Source: Phytoactinopolyspora alkaliphila
Lineage (GTDB): Bacteria; Actinomycetota; Actinomycetes; Jiangellales; Jiangellaceae
NCBI RefSeq assembly: GCF_010550695.1
Contig: NZ_JAAGOB010000008.1
Coordinates: forward strand, 124,001 to 188,000
Length of the DNA: 64,000 nt
Direction of reading: 5' to 3'
Positions 25,254 through 34,491 of this stretch are shown in pieces (positions within the stretch are counted from its first letter, which is position 1; every line of letters starts with the position of its first letter). A model generated the notes under the pieces. It was not told the origin of the DNA and did not search any database. It worked only from the letters and a program-made list of their open reading frames with translations. The translations under genes were made by a program, and so were the position numbers.

Positions 25254-26498
25254 GTGACCGAGGCTAAGACGCCCGGCAGGCGGATCATTTTCCTGGTGTT
25301 CGCCGGAATGGGACTGAGCGCGGCGCTCGTGCCGGCGTCACTGCCCCTGGTGGCGGACGAGCTCGGCGTCGCCGTGCCCGACGTGCTCGGCGCCGTTCCC
25401 GCCCTGTTCGGCGGTCTGCTCACCGGAGTGATGGGAGCGCCGCTGCTCGTCCGGTCGCGTCCGGTCACGTGGGTCCTATGCGCCGGAGTCCTGGCGCAGG
25501 GTACGGGGCTGGCGTGTTTCGCGCTGGCGCCCTCGGCACCCCTGGTCGTCGTCGCCGCCGGCCTGGTAGGGCTCGGTTTCGGCGCCACCGAGGTCACCGC
25601 TTCCGCAAGCGCCCGTGCGCTGGCGCGGACCGCCACCACCGCCCTGCTCGGCCGGCTCATGCTGGTGGTCGCCCTCACGGCAGCGAGCGCGCCCCTGGCG
25701 GTCCTGGCCGCCGGACACGCGGGAGCCGGACGGCTGGCGCTGCTCGCGGCCACCGGATACCACCTGGCGTGCGCATGGCGTCTCATCCACGACGCCTCGT
25801 TCCGCGGCTCGGCCACCCCCGTGCCCACGCCGCACCGGAGCGCGCTGCGCCGTCTGCCCGCCGGTGTCGTCGTCGCGCTTTTCCTCTACGTCGGCGTCGA
25901 ATCGATACTCGCGGGCTGGTCGGCGGTGACCGTGGAGACCACGCTGGGACTCGACCCGTCGACAGCCGCGATCGGCACCTCGGCGTTCTGGGTGCTCATC
26001 AGCATAGGCCGGCTCGCCTCACCGTGGGTTCAAAGACACCTCCGCCCCGCCCGGGCCGTCCAGGTGTGCGCGGCGGTGCAGACCGTCACGCTCGGTGCCG
26101 CGATCGTCGCCGGCCCCTCCGGAGTGACCGTCGCCGTCGTGCTGGCGCTCGCCGTCGTCGCCTGCGGACCGTGCTACGCGATCCTGCTGGGCCACGCGCT
26201 CACAGTGGTCAGCGACCGCGCCGCGCCTTCCGCCACCGCCGTCCTGATCGGCGTCGGAGCAGCTGGCGGGGCGCTCATCCCACTGGCCGCGACGCTCGCC
26301 GCCAGGGCATCCGGCACCCGCGATGCCGGCGCGGAGGGATCGGCCGCCGCCTGGATCGCCCTGGGCGCGGCCGCCCTGCTGCTCGTGGCGTTGGCTCGCA
26401 CGCGCGAACACGCCGGCCCTCCGGAACCCTCCGAACCAGTCCTGTCCCCACGCCCCGACCCGACGACGGTCTCCCCGACCACGACGAGGCACCCATGA
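25254..26498 (+). CDS. MFS transporter, about 12 membrane segments
   Basis: A 414-residue hydrophobic protein with two six-helix halves (FLVFAGMGLSAALVPASLPLV and VVALFLYVGVESILAGWSAV begin each). It has the YVGVES and SRPVTWVLCAG-type loops of sugar-porter-like MFS proteins, but no motif that fixes a substrate. GTG 25254 was chosen as the first in-frame start just before the first helix; the stop overlaps the ATPase gene by ATGA. Placed inside the recycling operon it could move MurNAc, GlcNAc or a peptide. Direction of transport is unknown. Confidence 0.75.
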   Translation: MTEAKTPGRRIIFLVFAGMGLSAALVPASLPLVADELGVAVPDVLGAVPALFGGLLTGVMGAPLLVRSRPVTWVLCAGVLAQGTGLACFALAPSAPLVVVAAGLVGLGFGATEVTASASARALARTATTALLGRLMLVVALTAASAPLAVLAAGHAGAGRLALLAATGYHLACAWRLIHDASFRGSATPVPTPHRSALRRLPAGVVVALFLYVGVESILAGWSAVTVETTLGLDPSTAAIGTSAFWVLISIGRLASPWVQRHLRPARAVQVCAAVQTVTLGAAIVAGPSGVTVAVVLALAVVACGPCYAILLGHALTVVSDRAAPSATAVLIGVGAAGGALIPLAATLAARASGTRDAGAEGSAAAWIALGAAALLLVALARTREHAGPPEPSEPVLSPRPDPTTVSPTTTRHP

Positions 26499-28162
26499 CA
26501 CCCACGCCGCTGTTGTCCATCCGCGACCTTTCGGTCTCCTTCTCCACCCCGGCCGGCCAGGTCACGGCCGTGAACCGGGTCAGCATCGAGCTCGCGGCCG
26601 GGCAGACGCTGGCCGTCGTCGGTGAATCCGGGTCCGGCAAGTCCACCACTGCGGCCGCCATCAACCGGTTGCTGCCAGCCAACGGCTCCATCACCTCCGG
26701 TTCGATCGTCTTCGCCGGACGTGACCTGGCGACTGCGGACGAGCGCGAGCTCATCCGCATTCGCGGTTCCCAGGTGGGCCTGATTCCGCAGGATCCGATG
26801 TCGAACCTCAATCCGATGCAGCGGATAGGAACCCAGATCGCCGAGGCTCTGGAGGTGCACGGCCGCACGTCCGGCAAGGAGACGGACCGCCGCGTCGTCG
26901 AACTGCTCGAGATGGTGGGCATCCCGGAGCCGGAGCGACGAGCCACCCAGCACCCGCACGAGTTCTCCGGCGGCATGCGCCAACGGGCGCTGATCGCGAT
27001 GGGACTGGCCTGCGAGCCCGCGTTGCTCATCGCCGACGAGCCGACCTCCGCGCTGGACGTGACCGTGCAGCGCAAGATCCTCGATCAGCTGGAGCGCCTG
27101 ACCGCCCGCATGGGTACCGCCGTCTTCCTCATCACCCACGACCTCGGGCTCGCCGCGGAGCGGGCGGACACCGTGGTGGTGATGTACCGGGGCGAGATCG
27201 TCGAATCGGGCGAGGCGCGCGAGATCCTGGAGAATCCCCAGCACGAATACACACGGGCGCTGATCGCCGCCGCCCCGAGCCTCACGTCACGCCGCCTGGC
27301 CGCGCCCCTGGCGTCGGTCACGGGCGTCGCCGAGGCGCACGCCGGCGCAGGCCCATCGGGATCCGGCCCCGCGCCCCTCGTCGAGGTCGAGAACCTGACC
27401 AAGGAGTTCGACGTGCGTGCGGGCCGGAGCGGAAAGCGCAGCCGTTTCACCGCCGTCGACGCTGTCAGTTTCGGCATTCCACGGCAGCAGACCGTGTCGA
27501 TCGTCGGGGAATCCGGGTCTGGGAAGTCCACGACCGCCAACATGCTGCTCGGCCTCGAACAGGCGACCTCAGGTTCGATCCGCTTCGATGGGGACCAGCT
27601 CATCGGGATGCGCCGGCGGCAGCTGCTCGCCTTCAGGCGACGCGTGCAGCCGGTCTTCCAGAACCCGTATTCTTCGCTCGATCCCCGCTACACCGTACGT
27701 CGTTCCATCGCGGAGCCCTTGCAGGTCCACGGCATCGGCGACGCGCGGAGCCGCCGGGCCAGGGTGAACGAGCTCCTGGAGCAGGTGGCCCTGCCCCCGG
27801 CGATGGCCGAGCGGCTTCCCCATGAGCTCAGCGGGGGCCAGCGGCAGCGGGTGGCGATCGCTCGTGCCCTCGCGCTCTCCCCGGAGCTGGTCATCCTGGA
27901 CGAGGCGGTTTCCGCGCTGGACGTCATCGTCCAGAACCAGATCCTCGAACTGCTGGCGGGTCTGCAGGAGCGACTCGGCCTGAGCTACCTGCTCATCAGC
28001 CACGACCTCGCCGTGGTTCGCATGCTCTCGCACCAGGTCCACGTGATGCAGCGCGGCCGGATCGTGGAGAGCGGGACACCGGACGAGATCTTCGACCGGC
28101 CGCAGGAGGATTACACCCGCGAACTGCTCGCCGCCATCCCCGGTGAGCGCCGAGTTGCCTAA
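26495..28162 (+). CDS. Fused DppD-DppF ABC transporter ATPase
   Basis: A 555-residue protein with two complete ABC domains in one chain. The first has Walker A GESGSGKST (near residue 45), signature FSGGMRQR and Walker B LLIADEPTSALD. The second, from about residue 290, repeats GESGSGKST, then LSGGQRQR and LVILDEAVSALD. Both have the H-loop (ITHDL, ISHDL). It energises the DppB/DppC-type permeases upstream, although the MFS gene separates them. Its start overlaps the MFS stop by ATGA. Confidence 0.93.
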   Translation: MTPTPLLSIRDLSVSFSTPAGQVTAVNRVSIELAAGQTLAVVGESGSGKSTTAAAINRLLPANGSITSGSIVFAGRDLATADERELIRIRGSQVGLIPQDPMSNLNPMQRIGTQIAEALEVHGRTSGKETDRRVVELLEMVGIPEPERRATQHPHEFSGGMRQRALIAMGLACEPALLIADEPTSALDVTVQRKILDQLERLTARMGTAVFLITHDLGLAAERADTVVVMYRGEIVESGEAREILENPQHEYTRALIAAAPSLTSRRLAAPLASVTGVAEAHAGAGPSGSGPAPLVEVENLTKEFDVRAGRSGKRSRFTAVDAVSFGIPRQQTVSIVGESGSGKSTTANMLLGLEQATSGSIRFDGDQLIGMRRRQLLAFRRRVQPVFQNPYSSLDPRYTVRRSIAEPLQVHGIGDARSRRARVNELLEQVALPPAMAERLPHELSGGQRQRVAIARALALSPELVILDEAVSALDVIVQNQILELLAGLQERLGLSYLLISHDLAVVRMLSHQVHVMQRGRIVESGTPDEIFDRPQEDYTRELLAAIPGERRVA

Positions 28163-28173
28163 GCCCGCGGTTT

Positions 28174-28198
28174 GTCAAGAGCGAATGCTCGTTTTAAC
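28174..28198. promoter_or_regulatory. TetR operator site 1 with overlapping promoter elements
   Basis: Contains GAGCGAATGCTCGTTTTAAC, matching sites 28832-28858 and 36114-36140 with shared core RCGAA-N2-YTCGTTTT. It lies eight bases before the TetR ATG. TTGTCA (28172-28177) and TTTAAC (28193-28198) could be a short-spaced -35/-10 pair. With no Shine-Dalgarno present, a leaderless TetR transcript under autorepression is plausible. Confidence 0.65.
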
Positions 28199-28206
28199 GT
28201 GTGGGC

Positions 28207-28803
28207 ATGCCTCGTGTGTCACAGGAGCATCGCGACCAGCGTCGCCAGCAGATCCTCACGGCCGCACGCCGGTGCTTCGTCCGCGAGGGTTTCCACCAGA
28301 CCTCCATGGCCGACATCCTCGCCGAAGCACACCTCTCAGCAGGCGCTGTGTACGGCCATTTCAACAGCAAGAACGACATCATCGCGGCCATCGCCGAGGA
28401 CGTCATCGGGCAGATCTCGCAGCTCCTGGAGCCGATCGTCACCCAGGAGCCGACGCCTTCCATCGAGGAGGCCGTCCTCCAGGTGCTGACCGCGACGAAC
28501 GAGATGGCCTTCGGCGAGGATGCCTTCGCCTCGCTGGCCCCACAGGTCTGGGCGGAGGCGCTGCGCAACGACGCGCTGGGCGAGGTGTTCCGCAGGAAGT
28601 ACGTCGGCATCCAGCAGTTGATCGCCCAGCTCGTGACCGCCGAACAGAACAACGGCCGAGTAGCCCCCACTGTCGCGCCGGACGAGATCGCCAAGGTGCT
28701 CCTCAGCGTGATCATGGGGTATATCCTGCAGCGACTGCTGGTCGGCAATGTGGAACCGGAGTCCTACGCGGCCGGTCTAGCCGCGATAGGCCGACCCGGT
28801 TAA
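28207..28803 (+). CDS. TetR-family transcriptional regulator
   Basis: A 198-residue regulator. The N-terminal TetR HTH is clear (RRQQILTAARRCFVREGFHQTSMADILAEAHLSAGAVYGHFNSKNDI). The C-terminal ligand domain is all-helical and not assigned. ATG 28207 is preferred over GTG 28201; neither has a good ribosome binding site. A conserved dyad repeats upstream of this gene, of the plsC/FAD operon and in the divergent 36.1-kb promoter. This makes it the probable regulator of the whole lipid locus. A fatty-acyl or alcohol effector is inferred from context. Confidence 0.88.
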   Translation: MPRVSQEHRDQRRQQILTAARRCFVREGFHQTSMADILAEAHLSAGAVYGHFNSKNDIIAAIAEDVIGQISQLLEPIVTQEPTPSIEEAVLQVLTATNEMAFGEDAFASLAPQVWAEALRNDALGEVFRRKYVGIQQLIAQLVTAEQNNGRVAPTVAPDEIAKVLLSVIMGYILQRLLVGNVEPESYAAGLAAIGRPG

Positions 28804-28831
28804 TGTTGCGCTTGCAGTGGACATATGACAG

Positions 28832-28858
28832 GTTACGAGAACGAAGGTTCGTTTTGCC
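28832..28858. promoter_or_regulatory. TetR operator site 2
   Basis: Contains GAACGAAGGTTCGTTTT, with perfect dyad ACGAA-GG-TTCGT, preceded by GTTACGA. It is almost identical to the site at 36114-36140 over about 24 bases. It lies 30 bases before the GTG of the acyltransferase gene at 28888. Confidence 0.65.
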
Positions 28859-28887
28859 TCTAGCCGGGGGCTGACGGGAGTGATCAC

Positions 28888-29610
28888 GTGCGGGTAGTCG
28901 CGGACTCGAAGGCCGGCCACCGGCGTTTCACTTCGAAGATCATCGCCGTTCTGCGCTTCGTCGTCCAGAGAATGATGCTCAAGCCGCTGGTGTGGTCCCT
29001 CGCCCGCGTCCACGTGCGAACCCACGAGGACGTCAGCCGGATGCCGAAGACGTTCATCGTGGTGTCCAATCACGCGAGCCACCTTGACGCTCCCCTCATC
29101 CTCGGCGCGCTCCCCCGCCGCCTCTCCCGCTACCTGGCCGCCGGCGCGGCGGCCGACTACTTCTTCGAAGTCAGATGGCGCAAGTGGATCACCGCGCTGG
29201 TCTTCAACGCGTTCCCCGTCGACCGCACCAGGTCCGGCTCGCATTCCGGGGTGTCGAAGAAGCTCCTCCAGCGCGGCGTGCCGCTGCTGATCTTCCCCGA
29301 GGGCGGCCGCTCCTCGAACGGCCGGGTCGGCCGGTTCAAGCCCGGAGCCGCCGCCCTGTCGATCGCCTGCGACGTCCCCTGTCTCCCGGTCGCCATCGCC
29401 GGAGCTCACGAAGCGATGCCCCGGGGCCAGTGGTGGCCCTCGCGCGGGCGGCCCCGGGTGGCCGTGTCCATCGGCGCGCCCATCTATCCCAAGCCCGCGG
29501 AAACCTCTGCCGAGTTCACCGAGCGGCTGTCCCAGGCGGTCCGCCGGCTGCACGACGAGATCGGCGCCGGCCAGCACGTCCAGACCTCAGCCCAGAGGAG
29601 GGCCGCATGA
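28888..29610 (+). CDS. PlsC-type lysophospholipid/glycerol-phosphate acyltransferase
   Basis: A 240-residue membrane-associated acyltransferase. It has the catalytic HX4D motif NHASHLD (H62, D67), the following block FNAFPVDRTRSGS, the FPEGG motif at 136-140 that binds phosphate, and PCLPVAIAG. GTG 28888 follows GGGAG. Its stop overlaps the FAD-oxidase gene by ATGA, so it should act with alkyl-DHAP synthase. Acylation of DHAP, which makes the substrate of that enzyme, or of alkyl-glycerol phosphate is the inferred role. Confidence 0.88.
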   Translation: MRVVADSKAGHRRFTSKIIAVLRFVVQRMMLKPLVWSLARVHVRTHEDVSRMPKTFIVVSNHASHLDAPLILGALPRRLSRYLAAGAAADYFFEVRWRKWITALVFNAFPVDRTRSGSHSGVSKKLLQRGVPLLIFPEGGRSSNGRVGRFKPGAAALSIACDVPCLPVAIAGAHEAMPRGQWWPSRGRPRVAVSIGAPIYPKPAETSAEFTERLSQAVRRLHDEIGAGQHVQTSAQRRAA

Positions 29611-31274
29611 CCGGCGTGAAGCACATGAAGTGGTGGGGATGGGGAGACGAGGGCATCGCCTTCGACCACCGCGACAAGCCCGAGTTCGCTCCGTTCGTCG
29701 AGCGCGCCATCGGTCTGGACGTCTCGACGGCCACCGTCCCAGTCCCGGCCTTCGACGAACTCGACCTGCCGGCCTCCCGGGCCGACGAGGCGTTCCACGC
29801 CCAGCTCACCGATATCGTCGGCGGTGAGCACGTGCACACCGACGCGATGGCCAGAGTGGTGCACACGTTCGGCAAGAGCATCCGCGACCTGCTTCGGGTC
29901 CGCTCCGGCACACTGAGCCGCACGCCCGACGTCGTCGTCTACCCGGCTGACGAGCAGCAGGTCCAGCGCATCGTCGAGCTGGCCGTCTCCGCCGACGCCG
30001 TCGTGATCCCGTTCGGCGGCGGGACCAACATCTCCGGCAGCCTCGAGCCCGCCGTCGACGAGGAGCGCGTCGTCATTTCGCTCGACCTCGGCCGCCTGAA
30101 CCGCGTCCTGGAGATCGACGAGGTCTCCGGGCTCGCCCGGGTTCAGGCCGGCATCCAGGGCCCCGACCTGGAGCGGGAGCTCAGCCGGCGCGGCTGGACC
30201 CTCGGGCATTTCCCGGACAGCTTCACCCACTCGACCCTCGGCGGCTGGATCGCCACCCGCTCGTCGGGAATGCAATCCGACAAGTACGGGGACATCGCCG
30301 ACATCGTGCGCGGCCTGCGCATGGTGCGCCCGAACGGCGTCGTCGTGGTCCGTCCGGTGCCCAGCGCGTCCACCGGACCCAGCATCAGGGAGATGATCCT
30401 CGGCAGCGAGGGCCGGCTCGGCGTCATCACCGAGGCCACGGTGCATGTGCACCGGGTGCCGCCGGTGCGCGTCGTGCTCGGCTACCTGTTTCCCACGTGG
30501 GACGCCGGCCTCGCCGCGATGCGGGAGATCGCCGAGAGCGACGCGAGCCCGTCGGTCACCCGGGTCTCCGACGCCCGGGAGACGGCGTTCTCCTTCGCCA
30601 CCCGCACCCGGAGCAAGGGCATCCAGTCCGTCGGAACCAGCGTCTTGATGAAGGTGCTGCAGCGGCGCGGCTGGGATCTGGACGAGATCTGCCTGTCCTT
30701 CATCGGCTACGAGGGCGAAGCCTCACACGTCCGCTACGAGAAGAAGCTCGTCCGGCGCATCGTCCGCCGGCACGGAGGCATCCTCGTCGGCAAGGGGCCG
30801 GGTGCGCTCTACGATCGCAAGAAGTTCGACACCCCGTACATTCGCGACTTCCTTCTGGACCGGGGCGCCGCGGGGGACGTGTCGGAGACCGCCGCGCCGT
30901 GGTCACGCCTGCGGCAGCTGTACGACACGACGATGGCGGCGGCAGGCAAGGCGTACGAGGACATCGGCGTGCAGGGCTGGATCATGTGCCACCTGTCGCA
31001 TTCCTACCATTCCGGCGCGTGCCTGTACTTCACCTTCGCCTTCGTCCACGACGATCAGCCGGTGAAGCAGTACGACCAGGTGAAGTCGGCGATCCAACAG
31101 GCCTTCGTCGATTCCGGGGGCACCTTGTCCCACCACCACGCCGTCGGCGTCGAGCACTCCGCGTGGCTGGCCCAGGATGTCTCGCCCGAAGGCGTCGAGC
31201 TGGTCCGCGCCCTGTTCGACGGCGCCGACCCGAACCGGAACTTCAACCCGGACAAGATCATCCCACCTGCCTAG
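29607..31274 (+). CDS. Alkyldihydroxyacetonephosphate synthase-like FAD enzyme
   Basis: A 555-residue flavoprotein of the VAO/PCMH fold. The FAD domain has PFGGGTNISG (from residue 135), FPDSFTHSTLGGWIATRSSG and DIADIVRGL, close to the pattern of alkyl-DHAP synthase. Residues matching the known ADPS active site are present: Arg413 in TPYIRD, Tyr474 in CLYF and the triple His 509-511 in LSHHHAVG. The enzyme swaps the acyl chain of acyl-DHAP for a fatty alcohol, forming the ether bond. ATG 29607 overlaps plsC and has GGAGG. The nearby acyl reductase can supply the alcohol. A D-lactate-type dehydrogenase is a less likely alternative. Confidence 0.85.
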   Translation: MTGVKHMKWWGWGDEGIAFDHRDKPEFAPFVERAIGLDVSTATVPVPAFDELDLPASRADEAFHAQLTDIVGGEHVHTDAMARVVHTFGKSIRDLLRVRSGTLSRTPDVVVYPADEQQVQRIVELAVSADAVVIPFGGGTNISGSLEPAVDEERVVISLDLGRLNRVLEIDEVSGLARVQAGIQGPDLERELSRRGWTLGHFPDSFTHSTLGGWIATRSSGMQSDKYGDIADIVRGLRMVRPNGVVVVRPVPSASTGPSIREMILGSEGRLGVITEATVHVHRVPPVRVVLGYLFPTWDAGLAAMREIAESDASPSVTRVSDARETAFSFATRTRSKGIQSVGTSVLMKVLQRRGWDLDEICLSFIGYEGEASHVRYEKKLVRRIVRRHGGILVGKGPGALYDRKKFDTPYIRDFLLDRGAAGDVSETAAPWSRLRQLYDTTMAAAGKAYEDIGVQGWIMCHLSHSYHSGACLYFTFAFVHDDQPVKQYDQVKSAIQQAFVDSGGTLSHHHAVGVEHSAWLAQDVSPEGVELVRALFDGADPNRNFNPDKIIPPA

Positions 31275-31369
31275 CGCCGTGCACGGGACGTCTGTCGCCG
31301 GATCTGTCGCCCAGGTGATCACCGGGACGATGAAGGTTCGCTGACGCGACGCGCGCTCACACAGGGAGC

Positions 31370-32182
31370 CTAGGTGACCGGCACGCCGCGGTTGCGCATC
31401 GCGTCTTCGACGATGGTCAGACCCTCGAGCCCGGGCATCCGCGCAACGTGGCCGTCGATCTTGCGGATCTCCCGGATGCCGTCCGGGCCGGCGAAGAGGT
31501 GGTTCATCACGTGGACGACCTCCTCGTCGGGCAGGACGCCGGAGCCGACCGGCGCCCAGAATTTGCGCAGGGCGAACCGGGCGAACTTCTGTGCCTTCGT
31601 ACTGCGCTGCAGCCGGTGGCGCGCCTGGCTGGCATAGAAGGCGACATGCTTGGCCTCCTGCTTGGCGATCCGGCGCAGAAGCTCCGCGAGGACCGGGTGC
31701 CCCTGCAGTTCAGCGAGTCGTGTGTAGGCCGCGATGGCCGACCACTCATTCACCGCGCCCCAGATCATGTGGACGGCGATGAAGTCCTTCCCCACGAGAT
31801 TGCCGAGCACCGACTGCTTGACCGGGTCGATGCGGTCCTTCCAGCCGACTTTGAGGCGTCGCGCCTTGAGCCCGTCGAAGTCCACCGTGATGCCGTGCCA
31901 GCCGAGGACGTCGGCCAGCGCCTCACCGTGCCAGAACTCCTCGCGGTTCCACATCGTCATGAACGCGGCGACGTCGTCGTCCTTGTGCGACGGCGTGACC
32001 AGCATGTCGCGCAGATAGCACACGGTGTGGTACTCGATGTCGCACATGTACCGGAGGCTGCGCAGCGTCTCTGGCGGCAGCGGGTCCGTGCGGAAGTCCT
32101 CGAAGGCGAGGTCCTTCCACTGCACGCCCGCGGAGGTCTCGGTGTAGCGGTCGATGTCAAAGGCCACGGGAGCTGCCTTCAC
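31370..32182 (-). CDS. Ferritin-like di-iron protein A, full ligand set
   Basis: About 270 residues, mostly helical. The ligand pattern of a non-haem di-iron enzyme is complete: E50 (CDIEYHT), E82xxH85 (REEFWH), E146 (NEWSA) and E176xxH179 (KQEAKH), the E..ExxH..E..ExxH order of acyl-ACP desaturases and related oxygenases. No membrane segment is seen. GTG 32182 with GGAG upstream overlaps the acyl-reductase gene by 26 bases. The lipid-gene context suggests O2-dependent desaturation or oxidation of an acyl or alkyl chain. An AurF-like N-oxygenase cannot be ruled out from motifs alone. Confidence 0.75.
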   Translation of the reverse strand: MKAAPVAFDIDRYTETSAGVQWKDLAFEDFRTDPLPPETLRSLRYMCDIEYHTVCYLRDMLVTPSHKDDDVAAFMTMWNREEFWHGEALADVLGWHGITVDFDGLKARRLKVGWKDRIDPVKQSVLGNLVGKDFIAVHMIWGAVNEWSAIAAYTRLAELQGHPVLAELLRRIAKQEAKHVAFYASQARHRLQRSTKAQKFARFALRKFWAPVGSGVLPDEEVVHVMNHLFAGPDGIREIRKIDGHVARMPGLEGLTIVEDAMRNRGVPVT

Positions 32183-34487
32183 CCGGCTCCGGCCGGTTGC
32201 CGGTCCACGGCCGCGCCAGCCGGGACAGTCCCGGTAGGCTCGGCCGGCCGGGGCCGGGATCGGCGGTGGGGGTACGCCCCCAGTCCACGATGGTCCACCG
32301 GTGCTTGCGCGCATGCCGGTAGAGCCGGTTGTCCGGGTTGACCGCGGCCGGATGCCCGAGCGTCTGCAGCCAGGCGACGTCGGCGTGGCTGTCCCCGTAG
32401 CCGTAGGAATGCCGCAGGTCCGCTCCGTGCTCCTCCGCGTACTTGGCCAGCCAGGCCGCGCGCGCCTCGTCGACCAGGGGCGGCGCGTCGAGATATCCGG
32501 TCAGCGCGCCGCCGGCCTCGTGCATGCGGCCGGCCACCACGTCGTCGAACATGGGCGCGAGCGGCTCCACCAGCATGTCGATGGAGCCGGTGACCAGAAC
32601 GGTGCGATGCCCGGCGTTGCGGTGTGCCTGGACACGGGCGATGGCGTCCGGGAGGAGCCGCTGGCGGACCGCGCGCCCGAAGCCGTTGAGAGCGTGCCGG
32701 CGGATCTCGTCCGGCGGGAAGCCCTGATAGCGGCGGGCGAACGCACGGATGAACTCACCACGGTCCCGGAGTTCGCTGCGGACGTACCCCGGCATCGACA
32801 CGGCAAGGCTGCCGATCTCCTTCGGCCACCGAGCCGCCGGCATCACGGCACGGCACAGCCAGAGATACTGCTCGATGAGGTTCCAGTCCAGGACGGTTCC
32901 CTCGAGGTCGAACACGGCGAGAGCATCGCCGCGCACCGGGAGCATCCGGTCCGGCCGGGAGGCCGCGGGACGCGACGTGGAGGTCCGGTTCAGGGCGACG
33001 ATCGCCGGGAAGTGCACCTCTTGCAGGTACTCACTCCAGTCGATCGAGCGGACGTCGAATCCGCGCTCGTCGCGAAGTTCCGGCGGGATGGACTCGAGGA
33101 GCTCTCGCGTGCAGGAGTCGTCGAAGACGATCTCCGTTTGCACATAGGGGCGGTACAGATCCGTGAGCTTGCGCAACGACGTGAGGCCCCGCTGGAGCCG
33201 GTGTACGCGATCCGCCCATCCGCGCGAGCGGGCCGTCATTGGCAACCGGGTCAGCACCCAGTCGGCGCTGCTCACCATCGCCACCCGTTGCCGGACGGTA
33301 CGTTCCACCCGCCGGTCGCCGGCCAGCGTCCACTCCGGCACGTCGACCCGGCGGCCGTCGCTGACCAGTGGCGTGCGGACGAAGTACTCGTGCACGTTGC
33401 GGTACATCTCGTGGAAGGCGAGCGGGTTGCTCGCACCAGAGCCGACCTGGAGGTAGCGCGTGCTCCGGGCTTCCGGCGGCGTGGCAGCGGCGGCAAGGAT
33501 GGCGTTGACGACGAAGTCCACCGGAATGATGTCGAGAATGCTGTCCGGAAGGGCGGGGAAGTCTGGGAGCTGCCCGCGCCCGTAGGCCAGGATCAGCGGG
33601 TCGGCCACCTTGAACCCGTCGATCCAGCCCGGGTACGGGTGCCGCAGGGCACTCTCGATGATGGTGGGCCGCAGCACCGAGAGGCGCTGCCCCGCAGCGG
33701 GCCAGAGGTCTTCCGCGGCCCGCTCGGCGAGCGCCTTGGTGAACGTGTAGACGTCCGTCCAGCCCACGCTCTGCGCACGAAGCCGGCCCTGGTCGACTAG
33801 GCGCTCGGTGATCCACTCCTGTCGAGCCAGCTCAGCGGCCCGGGCCACCGCGAGCGGCCCGGCCTTGCCGTGTTCGGCTCGCGCCTTCTCCAGGACCCTC
33901 CGCAGGACGTCAGGCTGCCGGGACGCCGACTCGATGCTCTGCCTTGCCTGCCGCGCCGCCTCGTCCTCCGCACGCCAGTCGACGTCGTGGGTCAGCGAGG
34001 CCTCGGGCGTGATGCCCTTGCGCAACCCGCCGACATACGCCGTCGACACGTGGATCACGTGGGGCGTGGCACCGGCCTCTTGCAGCGCCCGGTACAGGCC
34101 GCGGGCACCACCGACGTTCGTCCCGAACGCCACGTCGATGGGCGAGTCGAACGTGACCGCCGAGGCGCCGTGGATGACCGTGTCGAGGTCTGCCGGAAGG
34201 GCGGGTGGAGACTCCAGGTCACCGGAGATCACCGTGACCCGCTCGCTGACGATCCGGTCCGCCTCGGACGCTCCGACGGCATGCCGCCACGGCCGGAAGG
34301 CGGGCTTGCGCAGCAGCCGGGTCAGCCGGTCTTCGGCGCTCAGGCTGCCGCGGGGCCGGATGATCAGCGAGATCCTGCAGTCCGGGTGGGTGGAGAGCAG
34401 CCGTTCGAGAACGGCTTGCCCCACGAAGCCCGTTGCCCCGGTGAGCAGGATGTGCGTACCGGACAGGCTGCCCCAAGGGGTCGTCAT
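32157..34487 (-). CDS. Fatty acyl-CoA reductase fused to HAD-IB phosphatase-like domain
   Basis: A 776-residue two-domain protein. Residues 10-380 form an extended-SDR, male-sterility-type acyl reductase: GATGFVG (17-23), Ser148 and Y247-x3-K251. This domain reduces fatty acyl-CoA with NADPH to aldehyde or alcohol. Residues about 520-730 form a HAD-IB domain with DLEGT at 527-531, TGS at 633-635 and GDSHAD at 698-703. The usual second Asp of the DxD motif is Glu529, so phosphatase activity is uncertain. It starts four bases after the acyltransferase gene at 34492. It is the likely source of fatty alcohol for the alkyl-DHAP-synthase-like enzyme. Confidence 0.85.
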   Translation of the reverse strand: MTTPWGSLSGTHILLTGATGFVGQAVLERLLSTHPDCRISLIIRPRGSLSAEDRLTRLLRKPAFRPWRHAVGASEADRIVSERVTVISGDLESPPALPADLDTVIHGASAVTFDSPIDVAFGTNVGGARGLYRALQEAGATPHVIHVSTAYVGGLRKGITPEASLTHDVDWRAEDEAARQARQSIESASRQPDVLRRVLEKARAEHGKAGPLAVARAAELARQEWITERLVDQGRLRAQSVGWTDVYTFTKALAERAAEDLWPAAGQRLSVLRPTIIESALRHPYPGWIDGFKVADPLILAYGRGQLPDFPALPDSILDIIPVDFVVNAILAAAATPPEARSTRYLQVGSGASNPLAFHEMYRNVHEYFVRTPLVSDGRRVDVPEWTLAGDRRVERTVRQRVAMVSSADWVLTRLPMTARSRGWADRVHRLQRGLTSLRKLTDLYRPYVQTEIVFDDSCTRELLESIPPELRDERGFDVRSIDWSEYLQEVHFPAIVALNRTSTSRPAASRPDRMLPVRGDALAVFDLEGTVLDWNLIEQYLWLCRAVMPAARWPKEIGSLAVSMPGYVRSELRDRGEFIRAFARRYQGFPPDEIRRHALNGFGRAVRQRLLPDAIARVQAHRNAGHRTVLVTGSIDMLVEPLAPMFDDVVAGRMHEAGGALTGYLDAPPLVDEARAAWLAKYAEEHGADLRHSYGYGDSHADVAWLQTLGHPAAVNPDNRLYRHARKHRWTIVDWGRTPTADPGPGRPSLPGLSRLARPWTGNRPEPGEGSSRGL

Positions 34488-34491
34488 GGTG

